From Aromatoleum tolulyticum (GTDB lineage: Bacteria; Pseudomonadota; Gammaproteobacteria; Burkholderiales; Rhodocyclaceae): DNA of 64,000 nucleotides. A program made the translations under genes and the position numbers. Shown piece after piece: positions 1-8,075 of the stretch (positions are counted from its first letter, which is position 1; the number at the start of each line of letters is the position of its first letter). The stretch spans positions 185,227 to 249,226 of the forward strand of contig NZ_FTMD01000009.1 of the NCBI RefSeq assembly GCF_900156155.1. Reading direction: 5' to 3'. The notes beneath the pieces are model-generated. The model saw only the letters and a program-made list of their open reading frames with translations, was not told the origin of the DNA and did no database searches.

Positions 1-459
1 CGCCTCGCCTTTGCGCAGACTGGTGAGGCCGGCCGACAATTTGCTGACCGCTTCGGGCACCTGATCGAGGATCGTCTGCATCTGCCCGCGCAAGGAGAAT
101 GTCCCCAGGCCGAGCGCGCACACGACTCCCACCATCACCACCACGGACCCGACCACGCGCGGAACCCGGATCCGCTCGAGCCACACCACGAGCGGGTTCA
201 GGGTGTAGGCGAACAGGATCCCGAGCAGCATCGAGATGAAGAAGCTCTGCGCCCACTCCAATACGAACACCACCGCCACGGTGGCGAGGATGCCCAGCGC
301 CAGGCCTCGCGCATCCGTTCCCGCATCGACCGTGGGCGCGGTCGTGTCATCGGCAACCGCAGCCGGGATGACCACCGCACCCGCGCCACCGTTTCCTTCA
401 CCGGCTTGGGGTTCCGGCTTCACGGGCGCTGCAGCCGGAATGTCGCCGGAGTGTGTCAT
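1..459 (-). CDS. AI-2E family transporter (PerM/UPF0118), C-terminus outside window
   Basis: Reading the minus strand from the ATG at 459 gives 153 codons with no stop before the window edge, so only the N-terminal part is present. The first ~50 residues are Ala/Pro-rich and polar. Two hydrophobic segments follow, around residues 52-90 (GLALGILATVAVVFVLEW, then FFISMLLGILFAYTLNPLV) and 100-118 (VVGSVVVMVGVVCALGLG), then an amphipathic stretch (QTILDQVPEAVSKL). The motif FAYTLNPLVVWLER is typical of the AI-2E/PerM permease family, inner-membrane proteins with about eight helices. A GAGGA sequence precedes the ATG. The substrate cannot be inferred. The polar N-terminal extension is longer than in most family members. 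Confidence 0.8.
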   Translation of the reverse strand, partial: MTHSGDIPAAAPVKPEPQAGEGNGGAGAVVIPAAVADDTTAPTVDAGTDARGLALGILATVAVVFVLEWAQSFFISMLLGILFAYTLNPLVVWLERIRVPRVVGSVVVMVGVVCALGLGTFSLRGQMQTILDQVPEAVSKLSAGLTSLRKGEA

Positions 460-637
460 CGTCCTCGCACCTCAGCGTACGCCTCGCGCTTGAGCGCCAA
501 GCGTTACGTGGGATTCACAAGAGGTGTCGTGCCATTCGTTGAGCAGTTTCGCCGCGAAAAAACTCCGATGAACAGCAGCAGACCGTCGCGGCCACTCCCG
601 AACCCTTGGTCCGACAGCGATCCGCGACGGTCAGTCC

Positions 638-952
638 TCACTTGAGCCGCAGGTCGTTCTTGACCGACTTCACACCGCCGACGCCGCGTGCCACCTGGGC
701 CGCCTTGGCGATGTCGCCCTGCTCGGCAACAAAACCGCTCAGTTGCACGACGCCCTTGAACGTCTCGACGTTGATTTCTGCAACTTTCAGCGAGGATTCC
801 TTGAGGATCGCCGCCTTCACCTTCGTCGTGATGACGCTGTCGTCGATGTACTCAGCGGTCCCTTCCTGCTTCGGCGTGGATGAGCAGCCTACGGCCGTCA
901 CCAGCGTAAGGGCCAGGAAAAAAGCGGAAATATATTTGCCGAACTGTTTCAT
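638..952 (-). CDS. BON-domain lipoprotein
   Basis: This is a 104-residue protein with a lipoprotein-type signal peptide: a basic N-terminus, a hydrophobic core and the sequence TAVGCSS, with the candidate lipidated cysteine at residue 23. Residues ~37-104 form one BON domain (DDSVITTKVKAAIL, then GVVQLSGFV and GGVKSVKNDL), as in OsmY-like proteins. BON proteins are thought to bind phospholipid or peptidoglycan surfaces and are often induced by osmotic or envelope stress. The length is normal for single-BON lipoproteins. It lies among other small stress-type genes and appears monocistronic. Confidence 0.85.
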   Translation of the reverse strand: MKQFGKYISAFFLALTLVTAVGCSSTPKQEGTAEYIDDSVITTKVKAAILKESSLKVAEINVETFKGVVQLSGFVAEQGDIAKAAQVARGVGGVKSVKNDLRLK

Positions 953-1055
953 GATGAATTCTCCAGTGATGCATAAGAAAGGACTTCTTGCTTCTTGCCT
1001 GCGACGCCCTGCCGACTCGCTGTTACTGAAACGATTATCTGGGCCAGCCCATGAC

Positions 1056-1385
1056 TCAACGGCGGCTCATCAGGATTCCGATGATGATTCCTGCGGCCGC
1101 CGCAATTCCGAGGACTTTCCAGGGGTTCTCCACTACGTACTCATGTGTGGCGTCTGCGGAGCGCCTGGCCTTTTCCGTAACCGCGAGTCGCGAGCTGTCG
1201 AGTCTGGATTTGGCCTCTCCCAGCTTTCCTTCGATCTTCGTGCGGACCGCGGCGAATTCCTCGGCGGTGGAATTGGCGACTTCCTTCAGCAGACCGTCGG
1301 CATCGGCGCCCACGCTTTTCAGATCCCTCACCAGCTTGTCTTTCATCTCTTCGACACTGCCATGGCCGTGGGTCAGATCCTTCAT
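1056..1385 (-). CDS. DUF883 family (ElaB/YqjD-like) membrane-anchored protein
   Basis: This is a 109-residue protein from the ATG at 1385. That start is preferred because GGGAGA lies seven bases upstream, whereas the ATG at 1391 almost touches the GGAGA; a longer open frame to 1535 has no family similarity. The body is a long charged helical region (EEMKDKLVRDLKSVGADADGL), and the C-terminus is one transmembrane segment of the form NPWKVLGIAAAAGIIIGILM followed by SRR. This is the hallmark of ElaB/YqjD/YgaM proteins, which in E. coli are inner-membrane anchored, stationary-phase induced and ribosome associated. That role is known for the family and not shown here. Confidence 0.85.
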   Translation of the reverse strand: MKDLTHGHGSVEEMKDKLVRDLKSVGADADGLLKEVANSTAEEFAAVRTKIEGKLGEAKSRLDSSRLAVTEKARRSADATHEYVVENPWKVLGIAAAAGIIIGILMSRR

Positions 1386-1761
1386 CGTCATGTCTCCCGG
1401 AGAAAATGAATGGGTGGGACGACAGTCGCGGCCGGACTTGCCACCGCAGCATCGCCATCGACGAGGAACCGATTTGCCGCGCTCGCTTGCGACATTTACA
1501 CACATGTCGTTGCTGGCGGATGACCATACATCCAAGCCCCGGTACTCCTCTGGTATGCATCCTGTTCCTCACCAGGCATGCCGTCTGTGCGCTGGCGTAC
1601 AGACGGGTGCAATCCAGTGAGTAGGATTGCAGACAAGCATGGGGCGACGACCCTACGGGAATCGCCGGTTGGTGCGTGCGCGCCGAGAAGAGCGGCATTG
1701 GCGCGCTTCGGGAGTTTTCCCGAACGCTGCGCTGCTCCGGCTCACTGTCGGGAGAAACAAG
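1386..1761. other. Intergenic stretch, no gene recognised
   Basis: About 375 bases separate the divergently transcribed DUF883 and DUF3309 genes. Open frames here have no recognisable motifs and no good ribosome-binding sites. Promoters for both neighbours presumably lie here, but no convincing sigma-70 pair was identified by eye. Confidence 0.5.
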
Positions 1762-1920
1762 ATGTCAATCGGAACAATTCTGCTGATCATCCTGGTGTTG
1801 ATGCTGATCGGCGCGATTCCAGCCTGGCCGCACAGCCGGGGTTGGGGATACGGTCCCAGCGGTGGTCTCGGGCTGGTAGTGCTGATCCTGCTCATCCTGC
1901 TGCTGTTGGGCAAGATATAG
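1762..1920 (+). CDS. DUF3309 family small membrane protein
   Basis: This is a 52-residue protein starting at an ATG preceded by GGGAGAAACAAG. It has two hydrophobic segments (MSIGTILLIILVLMLIGAIP, and GLVVLILLILLLLGKI) separated by a short polar turn with W-P-H-S-R-G-W-G-Y-G-P. The IPAWPHSRGWGYGPSGGLG core is diagnostic of DUF3309, a widespread small inner-membrane protein of unknown function. A longer upstream open frame in the same phase lacks family similarity. It is followed by another small membrane protein (DUF1328) on the same strand. Confidence 0.85.
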   Translation: MSIGTILLIILVLMLIGAIPAWPHSRGWGYGPSGGLGLVVLILLILLLLGKI

Positions 1921-2037
1921 CGCGTTGTGGCGTCCGGCCCTGAGGGCGCTCAGGCAGACCATGCGGTGCGCAGCTCGGGTCGCAGTTCGGGCCTGTGATG
2001 TTCGCCGCGTGGCCTTCATTCAACGGGAGCAACAAAT

Positions 2038-2202
2038 ATGCTGTATTACGCCGCGGTGTTCCTGGTCATCGCACTGATCGCGGGGGTGCTCGGCTTTACC
2101 GGCATCGCAGCCGGTGCCGTCGAGATCGCCAAAATCCTGTTCTTCATTTTCCTCATCCTCTTCATCGTCTCGCTTGTCATGGGATTCAGAGGTCGAAAGT
2201 GA
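2038..2202 (+). CDS. DUF1328 family (YtjA-like) small membrane protein
   Basis: This is a 54-residue protein with a start preceded by CGGGAG. The sequence begins [20 protein letters not shown], continues with [20 protein letters not shown] and ends with GFRGRK. Two transmembrane helices and the GFxGIAxGAxxIAKILFxxF pattern define DUF1328. The function is unknown; members often sit beside general stress genes, as here, next to the DUF3309 gene. It is too short for most automatic ORF cut-offs. Confidence 0.88.
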   Translation: MLYYAAVFLVIALIAGVLGFTGIAAGAVEIAKILFFIFLILFIVSLVMGFRGRK

Positions 2203-2236
2203 CCGCACGGCCCCACGGAAACGGGGTCTGATGAAC

Positions 2237-3676
2237 TCAGGCCGCGTTTCCGGCGTTTCCCCGCGCAGCGCCCAGCTTGATGTCAAGATCACGTAGCGCC
2301 GTGCGCAATCCTTCTTCGATCACCGGATGATAGAGCGGCATCTCGCGCATCTGCGCGACCGTCATCCGGTTCTGCAGCGCCCAGGCAAGCAGGTGTGCCA
2401 GATGCTCGGCCGCGGGGGCCAGCATTTCCGCGCCCAGGAAGCGGCCGCTCGCGACCTCGCCATACAGATTCAGCAGGCCCTTGTTCCTGAGCAGGATGCG
2501 CGAACGGCCCTGGTCCTCGAAACTCGCCTGTCCGGTGGCGAAAGTGCCCGGTTTCAGCGCACGCAGGCCGCCCCCCACGATGCCGATCTGCGGATCGGTG
2601 AACACCACGCCGATGCGCGCGCGGCGCAGGCCCGGCTGCACTGCGCTGCCGAGCGCGAGGCGTGCGGCGTTGTGGCCGGCAATACGCCCCTCGTCGGTCG
2701 CCTCGTGCAGCAGCGGGATGTAGTTGCCGGCATCGCCCGCAATGAAGATCGGGCTTGCCCCGTCTGCGCTCACCGTCCGGGTGGTCAACGGATCGAACAC
2801 CGGTACGCCTTTCGCGTCGAGTTCGAGCGTGGTCCTGTCGAGCCCGATGTCGGTCACATTGGGCGTACGACCGGTCGCCGCCAGAACATAATCGAAATAC
2901 TCCATGAGCTCGGCGCCAGTCGGCCCCGCGCGTCGAATGGCGACACGATCGCCGTAACGGTGCATGTCGGCGATGTGCGCATCGGGCGCCAGCGTGAATT
3001 CCTCGTTGAGGGTCGCGCAGGCGTATGCGCGGATCTCCGGATCGCTGATCGGGCCGACGCGGCCACCACGACCGAGCACCGCAACCCGCACGCCCAGCCG
3101 GTGCAAAGCCTGTCCCAGTTCCAGCCCGACGATCCCCGGGCCGATCACGGCCACGGCCTTGGGCAGATCGTACCAGTCGAACACGTCATCGCTGGTGATC
3201 AGGCAGTCGCCCAGGGACTCGAACGAATCCGGATACGTGGCACGCGAACCCGTTGCGATGACGATGGCCTTGCTCGTCACCCGGGTATGGTCGGCGACCA
3301 CGAGCGTATGGTCGTCGACGAAACTGGCCTGCCCGCGAATGCGCTCCGCATCGGCAATGTCCTCGACGTCGCGCAGCACGAAGCTGACAAAGCGGTCGCG
3401 CTCGCGTCTCACCCGGTCCATCACCGCGTGGCCATCGATGCGGATACCGCCGTTGGCATGGACCCCGAACCCCGCGGCCCGCCCGACTGCATGGGCGGCC
3501 TCGGCGGCGGCGATCAGGAGCTTGCTCGGCATGCAACCGACGCGTGCGCAGGTGGTGCCGTACTCGCCGCCTTCGATGATCACGGCGCCAGCCCCGGCCT
3601 TCCTCGCCGCGTGGAACGCGGCAAGACCCGCGGTGCCGGCACCGACCACTGCAACATCAACCTGCACGGTCTTCAT
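2237..3676 (-). CDS. Dihydrolipoyl dehydrogenase-like pyridine nucleotide-disulfide oxidoreductase
   Basis: This 479-residue flavoprotein has an N-terminal FAD-binding GxGxxG (VVGAGTAG, residues 10-17), a redox-active disulfide in TTCARVGCMPSK (Cys43 and Cys48), a second dinucleotide fold (VIGPGIVGLELGQAL) for NAD(P)H, an FAD ribityl motif (IFIAGDAG) and a C-terminal dimerisation domain ending in YHPVIEEG. His450 and the following Glu match the catalytic His-Glu pair of lipoamide dehydrogenases. No 2-oxoacid dehydrogenase E1/E2 genes lie nearby, so it may serve as an alternative Lpd or reduce another disulfide or quinone. The active-site spacing CxxxxC is that of Lpd, mercuric reductase and soluble transhydrogenase; the class is certain but the substrate is not. 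Confidence 0.8.
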   Translation of the reverse strand: MKTVQVDVAVVGAGTAGLAAFHAARKAGAGAVIIEGGEYGTTCARVGCMPSKLLIAAAEAAHAVGRAAGFGVHANGGIRIDGHAVMDRVRRERDRFVSFVLRDVEDIADAERIRGQASFVDDHTLVVADHTRVTSKAIVIATGSRATYPDSFESLGDCLITSDDVFDWYDLPKAVAVIGPGIVGLELGQALHRLGVRVAVLGRGGRVGPISDPEIRAYACATLNEEFTLAPDAHIADMHRYGDRVAIRRAGPTGAELMEYFDYVLAATGRTPNVTDIGLDRTTLELDAKGVPVFDPLTTRTVSADGASPIFIAGDAGNYIPLLHEATDEGRIAGHNAARLALGSAVQPGLRRARIGVVFTDPQIGIVGGGLRALKPGTFATGQASFEDQGRSRILLRNKGLLNLYGEVASGRFLGAEMLAPAAEHLAHLLAWALQNRMTVAQMREMPLYHPVIEEGLRTALRDLDIKLGAARGNAGNAA

Positions 3677-3922
3677 GTCTCATCCTCGTTTCGTCGACGG
3701 CCGCCGCAACGGGTCCGCCTTGTACGCTGTCTGAGCCGGGAGCGCCGATGCCGATCGATACGCCAACGGCGGCGGCAGATGCCGCGCTGGCGGTACAGGT
3801 CGCAGCCGCAATTCCAAAGCGAGGGATGGCAGGGATTCGGCGCGTCGCCGTTAGCGATGAGACTAGCTCAACGCCACCGTCGGCTCTGTACGGCAACGCG
3901 CATAGGGGAGCTTCAAGCGAAT

Positions 3923-6142
3923 TCAGATTCCGCCGACGAACGCCTCGAAGGCTTCGCCGGTCAAGGGGCGGCTGAACAGGTGTCCCTGATAGGCATGGCA
4001 CCCCTGACTATCCAGGAACGCCCGTTGCATCTCGGTTTCCACCCCTTCGGCGATGATGTTCAAGCCGAGACTCCGCGCCATCGTGATGATGGCCGTGACA
4101 ATGGCCGCGTCCGCGCCATTGCCCGGAAGATTGACGACAAACGACTTGTCGATCTTGAGCTGATCGAGCGATAGGCGCGTCAGGCAGGAAAAGGATGAAA
4201 AACCGGTACCGAAATCATCAAGGGAAAAATGGATACCCAATTGCTTGAGCGCCGTTATTTTCCGGATCGTATCGGCGACGTCGCCCAGCACCATGCTTTC
4301 GGTCAGTTCGAGCGTCAAAAGCTCCGGATTGGCATGGCTCGAGTCGAGCACATTGCGCACCTGATCGACGAAATCGGGCTGGCGAAACTGGCGCGCGCTG
4401 ACGTTGACCCCCAGCATCAATCCGCGGGTCCTCTCTCCATGTGACCATGCAGCGAGTTGAGCGCAGGCCGTCTCGAGCACCCAGCTGCCAATCGGCAGAA
4501 TGATCGACGTCTGCTCCGAGACCGGGATGAACTCCGCGGGTGCGATCAATCCGTCTCTCGGGTGCTGCCAGCGCAGCAAGGCCTCGGCGCCGATGAGGCG
4601 GTGCAAGCGGTCGAACTGCGGCTGGTAATGCAGCGTGAACTCGCCACGTTTGATCGCGTGGCGTAATTCGTTCTCGAGCGTGCTGCGCCGGTCGAGCGCC
4701 GCCTGCATGGACGGATCGTAGAAGCGCACCGTGTTGCGGCCAGCCGTCTTGGCCTGATACAGCGCGAGATCAGCGTGTTTCAACAGTTCCTCGACGGTAT
4801 CGTGTGCCCCCATCAGGCGCGCTCCGATACTGGTCGTACAGTGAAATTCGGCGCCGCCGAGATCGAATGGCTGCGCGATGGTTTCGGCGAGTTTCTCGCC
4901 AATCTGTTTGGCCAGCAGCGCGGCCTCCTCCGCTTCCGCACTCAAGCCTTCCAGAATCATGATGAACTCGTCGCCACCGAGGCGCGCCACCGTGTCGCCT
5001 TCACGCAAGCCGGCGCGCACGCGCTGCGCCACCTCGACCAGCAACAGATCGCCGACGTCGTGGCCACGGGTGTCGTTGAGCGTCTTGAAGTTGTCCAGGT
5101 CCAGGAACAGGATCGCCCCATACAGACCATTGCGGGAGATCGCAGCCAGCGCATGCCCCAGCCGGTCCTGCAGCAGGCGCCGGTTGGGCAGATGGGTGAG
5201 CGGATCGAAAAACGCCAGACGGTGGATCTCCGCCGCAGCCTCGCTCTTTTCGGTCGTGTCGGAAAATGCGCCGACGTAATGGGAGACGCCTCCTTCGGGC
5301 GTGGTTACGGCGGAGATGGTCAGCCATGCGACGTAGAGTTGTCCGTTCTTGCGCCGGTTCCAGACTTCGCCCTGCCAGTAGCGCGTTGCCTTGAGTGCCT
5401 GCCACATGTTCCGGTAGAACGCCTTGTCGTGGCGTCCCGACCGCAACAAGGCCGGCGTCTTCCCCACTGCCTCGGCGGCGCTGTAGCCGCTCAGTTCCGT
5501 AAAGGCGTGATTGACCCTGATGATGACGCCATTGGCGTCGGTCACGATCATCCCCTCCTGCGACTCGAATGCAATGGCGGCGATGCGCCGCTCTTCCTCG
5601 GCTTGGCGGCGCTCGGTGATGTCGGTAAACGCGATGCGCATCACCGGTGTTCTTCCCGCCATTTCCATCACCACACACTGCAACTGGGCCGGAAAAAGCG
5701 AACCGTCGCTTCTCTTCAGGCGCAGTTCGCAATTCAGCGTCAGGTTGGCCTGGCCCTGCCACGCCGCCGCGATGTGCCGTCGCCAATTGTCTTGATCATG
5801 CGGGGCAATGAAGTCTATGACGTTGCGCTGATTCAGTCTTGATCGCGGCACACGCATGAGCGCCGCTGCGACGAGATTGGCCTCGGTGATGACCGCATCC
5901 CGGGACAGCGTGAGATAGCCGACCGGAGCGAAATCGAAGAGATTGACATAGCGATCGCGCGACTCCTCCATCTCGATGTGGGCCTGGCGCAGCGCCTCGT
6001 TCTGCATCTCCAGTTCGATCTGGTGCACCTGAAGTTCGTGCAGCAGCGCATCGCCCGATCCTTGCGGCACCGCCCCGGCAGTGCGGAATTGCGCTTCGGC
6101 GGCGATCCGCAGGGGGTCTTTGCTACCCGCGCTCTTGCCCAT
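3923..6142 (-). CDS. PAS-PAS-GGDEF-EAL c-di-GMP signalling protein
   Basis: This is a 739-residue protein from the ATG at 6142, which follows a CAGGGG sequence; an alternative start at 6166 adds eight residues. The order is: helical linker (LHELQVHQIELEMQNEAL), PAS1 (~50-165, DFAPVGYLTLS), PAS2 (~180-300, ending GAFSDTTEK), GGDEF (~310-470) with an intact active site RLGGDEF, and EAL (~490-735) with EALLRWQHP, NVSARQF, DDFGTGFSS and KIDKSFV. Both catalytic signatures are intact, so it could make or degrade c-di-GMP; tandem proteins often have one dominant activity. It has no membrane segment and is probably cytosolic. The linker-PAS unit resembles that of the Crp-PAS protein at 13338-14672. 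Confidence 0.93.
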   Translation of the reverse strand: MGKSAGSKDPLRIAAEAQFRTAGAVPQGSGDALLHELQVHQIELEMQNEALRQAHIEMEESRDRYVNLFDFAPVGYLTLSRDAVITEANLVAAALMRVPRSRLNQRNVIDFIAPHDQDNWRRHIAAAWQGQANLTLNCELRLKRSDGSLFPAQLQCVVMEMAGRTPVMRIAFTDITERRQAEEERRIAAIAFESQEGMIVTDANGVIIRVNHAFTELSGYSAAEAVGKTPALLRSGRHDKAFYRNMWQALKATRYWQGEVWNRRKNGQLYVAWLTISAVTTPEGGVSHYVGAFSDTTEKSEAAAEIHRLAFFDPLTHLPNRRLLQDRLGHALAAISRNGLYGAILFLDLDNFKTLNDTRGHDVGDLLLVEVAQRVRAGLREGDTVARLGGDEFIMILEGLSAEAEEAALLAKQIGEKLAETIAQPFDLGGAEFHCTTSIGARLMGAHDTVEELLKHADLALYQAKTAGRNTVRFYDPSMQAALDRRSTLENELRHAIKRGEFTLHYQPQFDRLHRLIGAEALLRWQHPRDGLIAPAEFIPVSEQTSIILPIGSWVLETACAQLAAWSHGERTRGLMLGVNVSARQFRQPDFVDQVRNVLDSSHANPELLTLELTESMVLGDVADTIRKITALKQLGIHFSLDDFGTGFSSFSCLTRLSLDQLKIDKSFVVNLPGNGADAAIVTAIITMARSLGLNIIAEGVETEMQRAFLDSQGCHAYQGHLFSRPLTGEAFEAFVGGI

Positions 6143-6644
6143 CGCCCCTGATCCTCGCGCGTGCATGCATGAATGCCGACGATGACAATCTTGCGGGGCG
6201 GAGGCCCCCTTGTCGGCGAGTCAAAGGGGGAGGCCGGGGCGGCGGTTGCAACCCGGACGTCCGGGGCGTTCTTCCTGCTGCCTTGCTGGTTGCCACAGGG
6301 CCTCCCTGAATGTAGCGGACTGCATACCTGCAATGGGTATGCTACGCCGATCCCGGCACGGTTCCGGTCATGGTTGACGAAATTCCAATCGGAATGACCC
6401 GGATTGGGCAATGCAAGTTGCCGTGGTATCCGAACAGGATTTCCCGGAATGACCGCTTTCGTCGGGACTGATCCACGGCAACTTTACCCTGCAGACACCC
6501 CGCTGCTCTGTTCGACAGCGCACGGAACGAAGCATGGCCTACACTTAGTCTGTGCTGCGGATCACGTCCCTGCCTGCCGGCAGACGTGCCGTGGCCAGCC
6601 CTGCTGCGCTTTTGCCTGTACACAGGATTCCGGAGGACGGTTCG
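6143..6644. other. Intergenic stretch, no gene recognised
   Basis: This is the divergent intergenic region of about 500 bases between the GGDEF-EAL gene and the phospholipase-D-like gene. Open frames on either strand lack recognisable motifs and starts. The antisense frame running through the neighbouring phospholipase gene is a GC-rich shadow. The stretch around 6400-6560 is somewhat less GC-rich and probably carries the promoter of the plus-strand gene. Confidence 0.5.
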
Positions 6645-8033
6645 ATGCCGAAATCGATCGCCCCGTTGATTTGTGTAGTTGGCGTGCTGATTCTGGCACT
6701 CGCCAGCTGCATGAGCCTGCCTACCATCGTGCCCGACCTCGCCCCGCGCCGCGGCCCCGCGGTGCAACTGCAGGGCGCGCGCGGCCCGCTGTCGGCCGAG
6801 CAGAGCAAGGCGATCCTCGAGCGGCTGGCGAGCGGCGGCCGCGACACCGACATCTTCGCCCGTCACCTGGCGCTCGAAGAGGCCATCGTCGGCAGTCCCC
6901 TGACGACCGGCAACCACGTGCAGCTCCTCCAGGACGGCCCCGCCACCTACCAGGCGATGATGACGGCCATCCAGGGCGCCCGCGACCACATCAACATGGA
7001 GACCTACATCCTCGACGACGACGAGGTCGGCCAGCGCTTCGCGCAGGCGCTGATCGACAAGCAGCAGCAAGGCGTCCAGGTCAATCTCATCCGTGACAGC
7101 GTAGGCACCATCGGCACGCCGGCGGCCTTCTTCCAGCGGCTGAGCGACAACGGCATCCGCGTGCTCGAATTCAATCCGCTCAACCCGATGGTGAGCCGCA
7201 CGGAATGGGAGCTTAACCAGCGCGACCACCGCAAGCTGCTGATCGTCGACGGACGGACCGCATTCCTGGGCGGCATCAACATCAGCAGCGTCTACTCCGG
7301 CGGCTCCCTCGGCAAGCGTTCGCGCCCCCGCGCCGACGGCAGCGTGGCGTGGCGCGATACCGACCTGCAGCTGCAGGGACCGGTGGTTGCCGAGTTCCAG
7401 AAGCTGTTCCTCGCGACGTGGGAAGCCCAGAAAGGCGATCCGCTGGCCGGGAAAGACTATTTCCCGCGCCTGGAGAACGCCGGCCGGCAGGTGGTGCGCG
7501 CGATCGGCAGCTCGCCCGACGAGCCCTACAGCCTGATCTACGCCACGCTGCTCTCTGCCATCGGCAGCGCCGAGACCAGCGTGCACCTGACCAACGCGTA
7601 TTTCGTCCCCGACCCGCAGCTGCTCGCCGCACTGGAAGCGGCGGCCGGACGCGGCGTCGATGTGAAGCTGATCCTGCCCAGCCAGACCGACTCCTGGCTG
7701 GTGTTCCATGCCGGACGCCGCTACTACGGGCAGCTACTGCGAGCGGGGGTCAAGATCTACGAGCGGCGCGGGGCGATCCTGCATTCCAAGACGGCGCTGA
7801 TCGACGGCGTGTGGGCCACGGTCGGGTCGACCAACCTCGACTGGCGCAGTTTCCTGCACAACTACGAGTTGAACGCGGTTGTGTTGGGGACAGAGTTCGG
7901 CAGCCAGGTGCAGGCGATGTTCAAGAAGGACCTGGCGGAGTCCGACGCGATCGTGCTGGAGGAATGGGAACGGCGCGCGCTCCACCTGCGCCTCCAGGAG
8001 TGGTTTGCACGGGTGTGGGAATACTGGCTCTGA
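6645..8033 (+). CDS. Phospholipase D / cardiolipin synthase-like lipoprotein
   Basis: This is a 462-residue protein starting at the ATG at 6645 after CGGAGGACGG. The N-terminus is a lipoprotein signal with lipobox LASC (Cys22). Two HxKxxxxD (HKD) motifs are present, HRKLLIVDGRTAFLGGIN around residue 195 and HSKTALIDGVWATVGSTNLD around residue 390, together forming one phosphatidyltransferase active site. The layout matches the ClsC/YmdC branch of cardiolipin synthases and related PLD proteins. The lipobox suggests an envelope location, whereas cardiolipin synthases usually use N-terminal helices, so the substrate could be a phospholipid or another phosphodiester. No partner ClsC-type O-acyltransferase gene is nearby. 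Confidence 0.85.
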   Translation: MPKSIAPLICVVGVLILALASCMSLPTIVPDLAPRRGPAVQLQGARGPLSAEQSKAILERLASGGRDTDIFARHLALEEAIVGSPLTTGNHVQLLQDGPATYQAMMTAIQGARDHINMETYILDDDEVGQRFAQALIDKQQQGVQVNLIRDSVGTIGTPAAFFQRLSDNGIRVLEFNPLNPMVSRTEWELNQRDHRKLLIVDGRTAFLGGINISSVYSGGSLGKRSRPRADGSVAWRDTDLQLQGPVVAEFQKLFLATWEAQKGDPLAGKDYFPRLENAGRQVVRAIGSSPDEPYSLIYATLLSAIGSAETSVHLTNAYFVPDPQLLAALEAAAGRGVDVKLILPSQTDSWLVFHAGRRYYGQLLRAGVKIYERRGAILHSKTALIDGVWATVGSTNLDWRSFLHNYELNAVVLGTEFGSQVQAMFKKDLAESDAIVLEEWERRALHLRLQEWFARVWEYWL

Positions 8034-8075
8034 GTCAGGCGTCTCGCAGCAGCCAGCCCGCTTGGTCCGGCCGGA

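Noticed and set aside
2327..4174. Plus-strand frame of 615 codons
   Set aside because: It is antisense to the dihydrolipoyl-dehydrogenase-like gene, has no recognisable motifs, and reflects GC-rich codon bias.
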